Shown: piece by piece, positions 1 to 6,569 of the stretch
Position numbering within the stretch: the first letter of the stretch is position 1
Layout: the number at the start of each line of letters is the position of its first letter
Position numbers and translations under genes: made by a program
Notes under the pieces: generated by a model
Seen by the model: only the letters and a program-made list of their open reading frames with translations
Told to the model about the DNA's origin: nothing
Database searches by the model: none
Source of the DNA: a bacterium
GTDB taxonomy: Bacteria; Chloroflexota; Dormibacteria; UBA8260; Bog-877
DNA length: 11,016 nucleotides
Reading direction: 5' to 3'
Assembly: GCA_021817185.1 (NCBI GenBank)
Contig: JAKAVU010000066.1
Location: 1 to 11,016 of the forward strand

Positions 1-189
1 CGCCGCGACGGCAGCGTCCTGGACTTCCTAGCCCGAGCTGGGGATCGCTACGTGGTGCGGTACCTGAGCCCGGGGCCGGTGGTGGCTCGCCGACCCGGCA
101 GCCGGGTGTCCACCGAGGAGGAGTTCCAAGCCTCCGGCGGCGGCATGGCCCCGGGGTACTGGCGCCCCTTCGTCGGGGCGACCTCATGA
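1..189 (+). CDS. 3' end of an unrecognised protein (partial, 62 residues)
   Basis: Reading frame 1 is open from the left edge of the window to a TGA at 187-189, so this is the C-terminal part of a gene that begins outside. The 62 visible residues are mostly polar and contain many Arg and Gly (e.g. DFLARAGDRYVVRYLSPGP near the start and GYWRPFVGATS at the end). They show no membrane segment, no catalytic motif and no family signature I recognise. Codon use is strongly GC at third positions, as in the neighbours, which supports real coding. The gene converges on the aldo/keto reductase; only 23 bases separate the two stop codons. Within that gap GGCG-AAGA-CGCC (197-208) could form a small 4-bp hairpin, too weak to call a terminator. 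Function unknown. Confidence 0.6.
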   Translation, partial: RRDGSVLDFLARAGDRYVVRYLSPGPVVARRPGSRVSTEEEFQASGGGMAPGYWRPFVGATS

Positions 190-212
190 GTCCTTTGGCG
201 AAGACGCCGCGG

Positions 213-1178
213 TCAACTCCACAGCAGGTGCCGCCGCTCCTCCCAGTACTGGGCGGAGGGAAGTGCCAGCCGTGCCAGGGAGGCGAGTTCCGACGGGGGG
301 ACCACCAACTGAGCGGCGGCGACATTGCTCTCCAGCTGTTCGACTGTCACGGCACCGGATAGGGCGAGGTCCACAAAGGGCTGGTGAAGGACCGCTGCCA
401 GCGCCACCTGGTCCAGGGGCCGGCCCAATCTCCCCGCCAACTCGTGCAGGGGACGCAGCCGGCGATCCTCACCGTCGAGCAGCCGGCCATTCGCCATCGC
501 CTCCTTGACCAGCACCCGCCAGCCCGCTTGACGCGCCCGCAGCAGAGCCGGTCCGGCGGACTGCTCCAGCAGATTCCAGGTCGCCTGAACGCAGCTGAAC
601 GGGTTCTCGCCATCGACCGCCACCTCCATCGCGTCACCGATCACTGCCGCCTGGTGCGGCCCGCTGACCGTGAGCCCAATCGCCAGGCCGGAGCGCCGCA
701 GTGCCAGCAGATGAGCGAGCACCTGCTGGTCCCGGAGGACCCGACTCTCCGGGGTGGCGGAGTGGATCTGGTACAGCTGCAGGTGCTCCCCCAGCAGCTG
801 GCGGCTCTCCGCGTACTGGCGAATCAGCGCCGCCAGCGAGTGATCCTTGACCTCGTGGACCGGCGCGTCCATTCGCCAGTCGCCCACATAGGTGTAACCC
901 CACTTCGACCCGCACACGACCTCCTGCGCCTCGAGAGGATGCGCCCGCAACCAACCACCCAGGAATTCCTCGGCCGCGCCATAGGAACGCGCCACGTCGA
1001 AGTAGCGCACGCCGAGTGAGTAGGCACGGTCCAGAAGGAGGTAGGCGCGCTGACGAAGGTCATCGCGACCCCTCCCTGAGGGGAGATCCCGGTCACGACC
1101 CAAGTTGATGTAGGCGGGACGGCCGACCGCAGCCAGCCCCAGCCCAACCCTATTTCCGGACAGCTGAAATTGCGGCAA
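213..1178 (-). CDS. Aldo/keto reductase family oxidoreductase
   Basis: A 321-residue protein, the usual length for the aldo/keto reductase superfamily: (beta/alpha)8-barrel, NADPH-dependent, cytosolic carbonyl reductases. The catalytic tetrad is visible in order: Asp61 and Tyr66 in FDVARSYG, Lys92 in CGSKWG and His139 in LYQIHS. The SKWGYTYVGDW and HEVKDHS motifs (residues 91-114) recall a clade common in high-GC bacteria whose substrate I do not know. The start is a TTG at 1178. It is chosen because GGAGGT lies 7 bases upstream and because the resulting N-terminus (MPQFQLSGNRVGLGLAAVG) begins where the first barrel strand should. The gene lies 66 bp downstream of the FAD oxidoreductase on the same strand and could be co-transcribed with it. 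Fold and catalytic chemistry are secure; the substrate is not. Confidence 0.9.
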   Translation of the reverse strand: MPQFQLSGNRVGLGLAAVGRPAYINLGRDRDLPSGRGRDDLRQRAYLLLDRAYSLGVRYFDVARSYGAAEEFLGGWLRAHPLEAQEVVCGSKWGYTYVGDWRMDAPVHEVKDHSLAALIRQYAESRQLLGEHLQLYQIHSATPESRVLRDQQVLAHLLALRRSGLAIGLTVSGPHQAAVIGDAMEVAVDGENPFSCVQATWNLLEQSAGPALLRARQAGWRVLVKEAMANGRLLDGEDRRLRPLHELAGRLGRPLDQVALAAVLHQPFVDLALSGAVTVEQLESNVAAAQLVVPPSELASLARLALPSAQYWEERRHLLWS

Positions 1179-1185
1179 CCTCAGT

Positions 1186-1191
1186 ACCTCC
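1186..1191 (-). promoter_or_regulatory. Ribosome binding site fixing the TTG start of the aldo/keto reductase
   Basis: Read on the minus strand, GGAGGT is followed by 7 bases (ACTGAGG) and then TTG at 1178. This is a near-consensus Shine-Dalgarno at normal spacing and is what decides the non-ATG start. It lies in the 66-bp gap after the FAD oxidoreductase stop. Confidence 0.75.
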
Positions 1192-1244
1192 AGCGCCCCC
1201 GACCAGCCATCCGCGCCGACGTGCCCCCCACCGCCCCGCGATCA

Positions 1245-2891
1245 TCAGACCCGTCCCGACCCGCGCTGAAACCGCCTTCGAAGGGCGGCCACCCGCGCGT
1301 CCGCCAGCACCGCCCGGGCAGCGTTGCGTCCCGGGGCGCCCATGACTCCTCCGCCGGGATGGGTGCCGGAGCCGCAGAGGTAGAGACCCCCGACAGGGGT
1401 GCGGTAGCTGCCGGCCGCGAGCGCGGGGCGGAAGCAGAAGAGCTGATCCAGCGACATCTCCCCATGGAAGATGTTGCCGCCGACCAGGCCGAACTCGCGC
1501 TCCATGTCCATCGGGGTGATGACCTGACGGTGCAGGACCGCCTGCGGGACATTGGGGGCGTACTGGCCCAGGATCTCGACCACGCGGTCACCAAGGCGCT
1601 CAGCCTGCTGGTCCCAATCAGACTCGGCCAGCGTGTGCGGCGCGTACTGGACAAAGCAGGTCAGGATGTGTTTGCCCTCCGGAGCCAGGGTCGGGTCCTT
1701 GGTGGTGGGGATGACGCAGTCCATCATCGGCGAGCTGCTCCACCTCCCCGACTGCCCCTCGACCCAGGCCGCCTCGAGGTGATCGATCGACGGGTTGATG
1801 ATGAATTCCGGGTGCTGGGGCCCGAGCTCGCTCCCGGGCAGAGCCCGAAAGTCCGGGAGCTCCGCCAGCGCGAGGTTCACCTTGGCCGACCCGCTGCGAC
1901 TGCGGTAGCGATCCATGTCGGTCGCGAAGTCGGCGGTCAGGTGGTCCCTTCCCACCAGCCCCAGGAGGGTGCTGACCGGATGGATGCCGGAGATGACCCG
2001 GGTAGCCTTCAGCTCGGTGCCGTCGCGCAGGACCACCCCCTGGACCCGGCCGTCGACAACCGGAATCGCCACCACCTCGGAATCGGTCCTGATCTCGGCA
2101 CCGTGGACGGTGGCCGCCTGGGCAAGGATCTCGGAGAGCCGGCCCATCCCCCCGCGCACGAACCCCCAGCCGCCGCGAAACCCTCCCGCCTCACCGATCC
2201 GGTGGTGGAGTAGCACGTAGGCGGTCCCCGGTGATCGCGGTCCGGCCCACGCCCCAATGACCCCGCCGGGGCAGAGCGCCCCCTTGACGGCATCGTCCTC
2301 GAACCACTGATCGAGGTAGTCGGCAACCGACATGGTCATGATGTCGACCAGGCCGCCGAGCTCGCGGCGGTGGCGGAGCACATGCCGCGACAGGCCGACT
2401 GCCTCGGCCAGCTCCTCAGGGGACTTGATCCGGCTACGAGGGGGAATCCGATCCAGCAGGGGCCGCACCACCTGCACCAGCCGTCCGATGGTGCGATCGT
2501 AGTCGGCCAGTGCCGCTGCATCGTGCGCCGAGAACTTGGCGACCTCGCCCTGGGCCCGCCCCAGATCCTCCCAGTAGAGCAGGCTGCGGCCGTCGGGGAA
2601 AGGCATGAAGTACGCGGGGTCGAGCGGGTAGACGTGGTAACCGAAGCGGCGGAGCTGCAACTCCTCCACGATCGCCGGTCGGAGCAGGCTGACCACGTAG
2701 GAGAGGATCGAGACCCGGTACCCTGGCCACACCTCCTCGGTTACGGCGGCGCCGCCTACACGTGGGCGGCGCTCCAAGACCAGGACCCGCTGTCCGGCGC
2801 GCGCCAGGTAGGCGGCGCAGACAAGGCCGTTGTGGCCCCCGCCGACCACGATGGTGTCGAACCTGGAGGAGTGTCGAGCGGCGGTGGTCAT
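1245..2891 (-). CDS. FAD-dependent oxidoreductase, phytoene desaturase / PYROXD2-like (COG1233 type)
   Basis: A 548-residue flavoprotein with the two FAD-binding ends typical of CrtI-like amine-oxidase-superfamily enzymes. Near the N-terminus is the Rossmann dinucleotide motif VVGGGHNGL (residues 15-23), then VLVLERR ending in the ribose-binding Glu40 and the RVGGAA motif (44-49). Near the C-terminus is GGLYLCGSGTHPGGGV (501-516), the conserved FAD-contacting segment of this family. The middle (about 60-480) would be the substrate domain. Members include carotenoid desaturases and the PYROXD2 group, whose substrates are largely undefined. No other carotenoid gene (crtB, crtE) is in the window, so I do not call it crtI. 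The chosen ATG at 2891 puts FDTIVVGGG ten residues in. An ATG at 2939 would add 16 residues and has GAGGG upstream, so it is a real alternative. It is divergent from zwf and upstream of the aldo/keto reductase. Confidence 0.85.
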   Translation of the reverse strand: MTTAARHSSRFDTIVVGGGHNGLVCAAYLARAGQRVLVLERRPRVGGAAVTEEVWPGYRVSILSYVVSLLRPAIVEELQLRRFGYHVYPLDPAYFMPFPDGRSLLYWEDLGRAQGEVAKFSAHDAAALADYDRTIGRLVQVVRPLLDRIPPRSRIKSPEELAEAVGLSRHVLRHRRELGGLVDIMTMSVADYLDQWFEDDAVKGALCPGGVIGAWAGPRSPGTAYVLLHHRIGEAGGFRGGWGFVRGGMGRLSEILAQAATVHGAEIRTDSEVVAIPVVDGRVQGVVLRDGTELKATRVISGIHPVSTLLGLVGRDHLTADFATDMDRYRSRSGSAKVNLALAELPDFRALPGSELGPQHPEFIINPSIDHLEAAWVEGQSGRWSSSPMMDCVIPTTKDPTLAPEGKHILTCFVQYAPHTLAESDWDQQAERLGDRVVEILGQYAPNVPQAVLHRQVITPMDMEREFGLVGGNIFHGEMSLDQLFCFRPALAAGSYRTPVGGLYLCGSGTHPGGGVMGAPGRNAARAVLADARVAALRRRFQRGSGRV

Positions 2892-2972
2892 ATGGGCCGG
2901 TATGTTCGCAGGTCGCCAACCCCAAGCGAGCGGCGACATTGATCGGGCCCTCGAACCCGCCGCAACGCGAGA
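2892..2972. promoter_or_regulatory. Divergent intergenic region between the FAD oxidoreductase and zwf
   Basis: These 81 bases separate two genes that point away from each other, so both promoters should lie here or reach into the coding starts. I see no convincing -35/-10 pair on either strand and no clear Shine-Dalgarno before either start codon; one or both transcripts could be leaderless. The call rests on gene arrangement alone. Confidence 0.4.
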
Positions 2973-4397
2973 ATGGCAGGCATGGCACAAGCGCAGTCCA
3001 CCACCCTGGTCGTCTTCGGGGCATCCGGGGACCTCGCCACCCGCAAGGTGCTCCCCGCCCTTCAGTCCGCGGTGGCTGGAGAAGAGGTGAGTGGCCCGGT
3101 GCGCGTGGTGGGGGTCGGCCGGTCCAATCTGGACGATGAGTCCTTCCGGGCCCACCTCGCATCCGACGAACGGACGGCCGCTTTGGCTGACACCGCCGGC
3201 TGGGTGCGGCTCGACTACTCGGACCGAGACGCGTATTCCCAGCTGCTGGCGGTCGAGGAGGCGACGGCCCAGGTGGTCTTCTACCTCGCCACCCCTCCCA
3301 GCGTGTTCCCGGCGATCCTGAGCGGGCTCGCGGCCGTGGGGCTGAACCGGCGAGGCGACCCCTCGCGCCGGATCGTGGTGGAGAAGCCGCTGGGGCATGA
3401 CCTGGAGAGCTCACGCGAGCTCAACCATCAGCTGCGGGAGACGTTCACCGAGGACCAGATCTACAGGATCGACCATTACCTGGCCAAGGACACCGTCCAG
3501 AACGTGCTGGCGCTGCGCTTCAGCAACGCCATCTTCGAGGCGATCTGGAACCGCAACCTGGTCCAGAGCGTGCAGATCACCGCGGCTGAGGAGGAGGGCA
3601 TCGGCAGTCGCGCCGGCTACTACGACCAGACCGGGGCACTGCGGGACATGGTGCAGAACCACGTGCTCCAGCTCCTGGCGCTGGTGGCGATGGAGCCGCC
3701 GACCACCTTCGACGCCAGGGACATCCGCAAGGCCAAGCTGGAGCTGCTGCGGGCTGTCCGCCCCATCGATCCTCAGCTGGCAGTGCGCGGCCAGTATCGC
3801 GGCTACCTCACCGCGGAGGGGGTGAGCCGGGGATCGCGGCGGGAGACCTACGTGGCGGCCATGCTCCACGTGGAGAACTGGCGTTGGGACGGAGTGCCGT
3901 TCTTCATCCGCACCGGCAAGGCCCTCCGACAGCGCACCACCCAGGTCGTGATCCGCTTTCGGGACTCGCCCTCGCTGCGTCTGGGGGGCACCCGGCAACG
4001 GCCGATCCCAACGCTGCTGCAGATCCGGATTCAGCCCCATGAGGGGATCACTCTGCGGATTGGGGCCAAGCGGCCAGGGACCCGGTTCGAGATGGTGCCA
4101 GCGGGCCTCGACCTTGAATACGCCGGGCTCGCGGGATCCCAGCTGCCCGATGCCTATGAACACGTGCTCACCGAGGTGCTGGCGGGAGTCCACACGGTCT
4201 TCCCGAGCGGTGATGAGATCGACCGCAGTTGGGAGATCGTGGGAGAGGTGATGCAAGCCTGGGAGCGGAGCGGCCACCCCGAGCTCTACCAGCCCGGATC
4301 CTGGGGTCCAGAGGGCGCGGATGAGCTGATCGAACGCCTCGGCCGCTCGCGCTGGCTGGACCCTGCTGACGACCTCACCACCAACGGTGGTCGCTAG
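2973..4397 (+). CDS. zwf: Glucose-6-phosphate 1-dehydrogenase
   Basis: Catalyses NAD(P)+-dependent oxidation of glucose 6-phosphate to 6-phosphoglucono-1,5-lactone, the first step of the oxidative pentose phosphate (or Entner-Doudoroff) route, in the cytosol. The 474 residues match the family length. Visible signatures are the N-terminal Rossmann motif VVFGASGDLATRK (13-25), EKPLGHDL (137-144), the signature RIDHYLAKD (165-173) with substrate-binding His168 and Lys172, the catalytic His230 in MVQNH, and FFIRTGKAL (310-318). The family norm is RIDHYLGKE; here Gly-Glu is replaced by Ala-Asp. A second ATG nine bases downstream (2982) is an equally possible start because neither has a clear ribosome binding site. 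No opcA, pgl, gnd or transaldolase gene adjoins it, so it stands alone. The neighbouring redox enzymes could consume its NADPH (inference). Identification is secure. Confidence 0.96.
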   Translation: MAGMAQAQSTTLVVFGASGDLATRKVLPALQSAVAGEEVSGPVRVVGVGRSNLDDESFRAHLASDERTAALADTAGWVRLDYSDRDAYSQLLAVEEATAQVVFYLATPPSVFPAILSGLAAVGLNRRGDPSRRIVVEKPLGHDLESSRELNHQLRETFTEDQIYRIDHYLAKDTVQNVLALRFSNAIFEAIWNRNLVQSVQITAAEEEGIGSRAGYYDQTGALRDMVQNHVLQLLALVAMEPPTTFDARDIRKAKLELLRAVRPIDPQLAVRGQYRGYLTAEGVSRGSRRETYVAAMLHVENWRWDGVPFFIRTGKALRQRTTQVVIRFRDSPSLRLGGTRQRPIPTLLQIRIQPHEGITLRIGAKRPGTRFEMVPAGLDLEYAGLAGSQLPDAYEHVLTEVLAGVHTVFPSGDEIDRSWEIVGEVMQAWERSGHPELYQPGSWGPEGADELIERLGRSRWLDPADDLTTNGGR

Positions 4398-4403
4398 CGA
4401 CCA
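4388..4403. repeat. Perfect 16-bp palindrome spanning the zwf stop codon
   Basis: TGGTCGCTAGCGACCA is its own reverse complement, and the zwf TAG sits at its centre (4395-4397). As RNA it could fold as a 6-bp stem with a CTAG loop. No T-tract follows on either strand. It lies between two converging genes, so a weak bidirectional terminator or a protein-binding site are both possible. It could also be chance. Confidence 0.35.
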
Positions 4404-4463
4404 GGGCCAGGCTCGAGGAGGGAGTGCAGCCGAGATCGGCTGGCGCGATCCCCTCCCAAATGC

Positions 4464-4916
4464 TCAGTTGACCGCCGGCGCCGTTGCCGCCGGAGGGGCG
4501 ACATCGTGCACGCGAAACTGGAGCTCCCGGGGCGCCGAGATCCCCAGCCGAGCCACCAGCCGGTACTCTCCCGCCACCGGAAAGACGATGTTGAACGTCA
4601 GTGCCAGGGAGATGCGCTGGGCCTGCCCGGGCGGGAGCCCGGCCGGACGCGACGGGTTGATCTGGGTCTGAACCCCGGCGACCTGGCGTTCCTGTTCGTC
4701 CTCGATGGTGACCGACAGCTGCTGGGGGATCGGGGACGCCGAGGCGGGAACCACCACCGTCACCGCCACCCCCAGATGGCTGACTATCGGGGGGCCACCG
4801 ACCGGGGGCTGCGGCCGCCAGTGGTCGGTCCACCCCCCGCCGGAGATGTAAAGGAGGCCGTTCACCGCCTCCACGTGGTTGGCCAGCACCAGGTTCTCGA
4901 CCTCTGGCATCTCCAT
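4464..4916 (-). CDS. DUF6941-like conserved protein
   Basis: A 150-residue protein whose N-terminus, PEVENLVLANHVEAVNG followed by LLYISGGGW (residues 4-29), fits the pattern of the small uncharacterised family I know as DUF6941 (E-x-L-x-L-A-D/N-H then a GGGW motif). The rest (45-140) is rich in alternating hydrophobic residues and looks like a beta-sandwich: VAVTVVVP, QQLSVTIED, RISLALTFNIVF, GEYRLVARL and ELQFRVHD. There is no signal peptide, membrane segment or catalytic motif. The tail is Ala/Pro-rich. The start is either ATG 4916 or ATG 4910; the DUF-like motif begins right after both, so an upstream extension to 5306 is unlikely. The function of this family is unknown to me. The gene converges on zwf with 66 bp between stops. 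Family membership is from memory of the motif, not a search. Confidence 0.75.
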   Translation of the reverse strand: MEMPEVENLVLANHVEAVNGLLYISGGGWTDHWRPQPPVGGPPIVSHLGVAVTVVVPASASPIPQQLSVTIEDEQERQVAGVQTQINPSRPAGLPPGQAQRISLALTFNIVFPVAGEYRLVARLGISAPRELQFRVHDVAPPAATAPAVN

Positions 4917-4920
4917 TCGC

Positions 4921-5181
4921 TCAGTTTCGCAGGCTGGAGGCGTCGCCCGGGCAGGACCCCGTCGCCGACGGTGGAACTCTCGTCCCACCAGAGAGAGCGA
5001 GTCCGCCTCTGCGGTGGGTCCAGCCCGTGGTGAGGCAGCTCCGGTGCAGCGCTGGCGGAGTGCGGTAGAGCGCCGGGGTGGGGCCCACGGGAACTCTGAG
5101 CGCCTCCACCTGGCGCGGCGGGGTGTCAAAGTCCCAGTGGCCGGGCTCAACCATGGCGGCATCGGAGGCGGGGGTGGACAA
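4921..5181 (-). CDS. Possible small unrecognised ORF upstream of the DUF6941 gene
   Basis: The 338-bp gap between the thiolase stop and the DUF6941 start holds an open minus-strand frame that ends in TGA only 4 bases before the DUF6941 ATG at 4916. It could start at TTG 5181 (86 residues) or ATG 5154 (77 residues); neither has a clear ribosome binding site. The first half (EPGHWDFDTPPRQVEALRV and on to about residue 45) has GC-rich third positions and a protein-like composition. The second half is Ser/Gly/Arg/Pro-rich and looks less like a folded protein. In-frame sequence continues upstream of the TTG to a stop near 5217, so a decayed fragment is also possible. I recognise no family. In DNA this GC-rich an open frame of this length can occur by chance. 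Confidence 0.25.
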   Translation of the reverse strand: MSTPASDAAMVEPGHWDFDTPPRQVEALRVPVGPTPALYRTPPALHRSCLTTGWTHRRGGLALSGGTRVPPSATGSCPGDASSLRN

Positions 5182-5237
5182 TGCCGCCCACCCGGCCCTG
5201 TAGCGCTGGTTGGCTCGCCCACCTCACCAACCCGAGC

Positions 5238-5255
5238 AGGCGGAGCCAGCCGCCT
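5238..5255 (-). terminator. Small GC-rich hairpin at the thiolase stop codon
   Basis: AGGCGG (5238-5243) and CCGCCT (5250-5255) form a perfect 6-bp inverted repeat with a 6-base loop, directly at the thiolase TGA (5255-5257). No T-run follows on the minus strand, so intrinsic termination is uncertain. A second short inverted repeat, GGTTGG/CCAACC (5208-5213 and 5227-5232), lies just downstream. Confidence 0.3.
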
Positions 5256-6448
5256 CAGCGAACTTGCTCGACCACCATCGCAATCCCCTGGCCCACCCCG
5301 ATGCACATGGCGGCCAGCCCGAACTGGACCTGGCGTCGGCGCATCTCGTGCAGCAGCGTGACCAGAATCCTGGCGCCCGAGCAGCCCAGGGGGTGGCCCA
5401 GAGCGATGGCGCCGCCATTGACGTTGAGCCGCTCATCCTCGGCGTCGATCCCCCACTCTCCGAGCACGGCGAGGGACTGGGCCGCGAAGGCCTCGTTGAG
5501 TTCGATGAGGCCGATCTCTGCCATTGAAATCCCGGCCCGCTCCAGCGCTTTGCGCGCGGCCGGGACCGGGCCTATCCCCATGATCCGCGGCGGAACGCCA
5601 GCGACCGCCATCGAGCGCACCGCCGCCATCGGGTGGAGCCCCTGCGCCCGCGCGTACTCGGCGTCGGCCAGCAGCAGGGCCGCAGCCCCATCGTTCAGGG
5701 AGCTGGAGTTGCCGGCTGTGACGGTGCCATCCTTGGCAAAGGCGGGCCTGAGCTCAGCGAGCTTCTCCAACGTGGTGTCCGGCCTTGGGCCCTCGTCCAC
5801 CCTGACCTGGCCGCCCCTGGTCTCGATGGCGATGCGCTCGTCCTGGAAGGCCCCCCTCAGCTCCGCCGCCACCGCGCGCCGATGGCTGCCCAGGGCGAAG
5901 TTGTCCTGAGCCTGGCGGGGAATCGAATACATCTGCGCCAGATTCTCCGCGGTCTGGCCCATGGAGTCGGTCCCGTAGAGATCCTCCAGGCGCTGATTGA
6001 CGTAGCGCCAGCCCAGAGCGGTGTCGTACATGGGCTGCTGACCGCGCGGCCAGCCCCGCTCCGGCTTGGGGACCGACCAAGGGGCACGGCTCATCGACTC
6101 GACCCCGCCGCCCACACACATCCGAGCATCCCCATGATGGATCGTGCGGGCGGCATCCGCAACCGCCTGGAGGCCGCTGCCGCAGAGCCGGTTCACCGTG
6201 CACCCCCCCACCTCCAGCGGGTACCCGGCCAGCAACAGCGCCATCCGGGCCACGTTGCGGTTGTCCTCGCCCGCCTGATTGGCGCAGCCGAAGTAGACAT
6301 CCTCGATGGCGCTGGCGTCCGCACCCGTCCGCTCCAGCAGTGAGCGCAGGGCCGCCGCCCCCAGGTCATCGGGACGCACCGACGCCAGCGCCCCGCCGTA
6401 GCGTCCAACCGGCGTCCGAACTCCGTCCACGATCACGGCATCTGTCAT
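5255..6448 (-). CDS. Acetyl-CoA acyltransferase, 3-oxoadipyl-CoA thiolase-like
   Basis: A 397-residue thiolase, full family length. Thiolases cleave a 3-oxoacyl-CoA with free CoA (or condense two acyl-CoAs). All catalytic elements are present: nucleophile Cys89 in NRLCGSG, NEAF (318-321), the GGAIALGHPLG loop with His352, and the acid/base Cys382 in MCIGVGQG. Several segments match the 3-oxoadipyl-CoA thiolase (PcaF/PaaJ) subgroup as I remember it: VRTPVGRYGG, CANQAGEDNRNVARMALLL, RPDTTLEKLA, the PRIMGIGPVPA block and the Val in CIGVGQG where general thiolases have Gly. That suggests the last step of beta-ketoadipate or phenylacetate breakdown, but no pca or paa gene is nearby, so specificity remains inferred. 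ATG 6448 is preferred to GTG 6454 because GGGAAG then sits at workable spacing. The hydrolase lies upstream on the same strand. Confidence 0.93.
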   Translation of the reverse strand: MTDAVIVDGVRTPVGRYGGALASVRPDDLGAAALRSLLERTGADASAIEDVYFGCANQAGEDNRNVARMALLLAGYPLEVGGCTVNRLCGSGLQAVADAARTIHHGDARMCVGGGVESMSRAPWSVPKPERGWPRGQQPMYDTALGWRYVNQRLEDLYGTDSMGQTAENLAQMYSIPRQAQDNFALGSHRRAVAAELRGAFQDERIAIETRGGQVRVDEGPRPDTTLEKLAELRPAFAKDGTVTAGNSSSLNDGAAALLLADAEYARAQGLHPMAAVRSMAVAGVPPRIMGIGPVPAARKALERAGISMAEIGLIELNEAFAAQSLAVLGEWGIDAEDERLNVNGGAIALGHPLGCSGARILVTLLHEMRRRQVQFGLAAMCIGVGQGIAMVVEQVR

Positions 6449-6501
6449 GTCCACTTCCCATTGCCAACTCGGTTGAACCAGTGCCCACCTATTGTCGGCG
6501 G

Positions 6502-6543
6502 CGGCGCCCGACGGCCGGACACTCTCGGTGCGCGCGGGCGCCG
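6502..6543 (-). terminator. 9-bp-stem inverted repeat between hydrolase and thiolase
   Basis: CGGCGCCCG (6502-6510) and CGGGCGCCG (6535-6543) are exact reverse complements separated by 24 bases. The repeat starts 26 bases past the hydrolase stop (6570) and ends 53 bases before the thiolase start. It has no T-tract on the minus strand, so it could be a Rho-assisted terminator, an attenuator or an RNA-stabilising hairpin separating the two genes. The rest of the 121-bp gap shows nothing else I can support. Confidence 0.4.
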
Positions 6544-6569
6544 TCAGCCCCGGGAGGAGCGGCTCTCGC

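Noticed and set aside
384..1019. 211-codon + strand frame inside the aldo/keto reductase
   Set aside because: Antisense to a gene with an intact catalytic tetrad; the product is Gln/Arg-rich and matches no family I know.
1245..2891. Naming the flavoenzyme crtI (phytoene desaturase)
   Set aside because: No carotenoid biosynthesis neighbour is present, and the COG1233 group includes many proteins of other or unknown function.
2892..3398. In-frame N-terminal extension of the FAD oxidoreductase (169 further codons)
   Set aside because: It runs antisense through the start of zwf and is Gly/Pro/Arg-rich with no domain. The FAD motif begins just after ATG 2891.
3411..4277. 288-codon minus frame inside zwf
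   Set aside because: Antisense to zwf, which has all its catalytic motifs. A shadow frame.
4917..5306. N-terminal extension of the DUF6941 protein
   Set aside because: The residues are Arg/Pro/Gly-rich and would overlap the thiolase 3' end on the same strand in another frame. The conserved motif starts right after ATG 4916.
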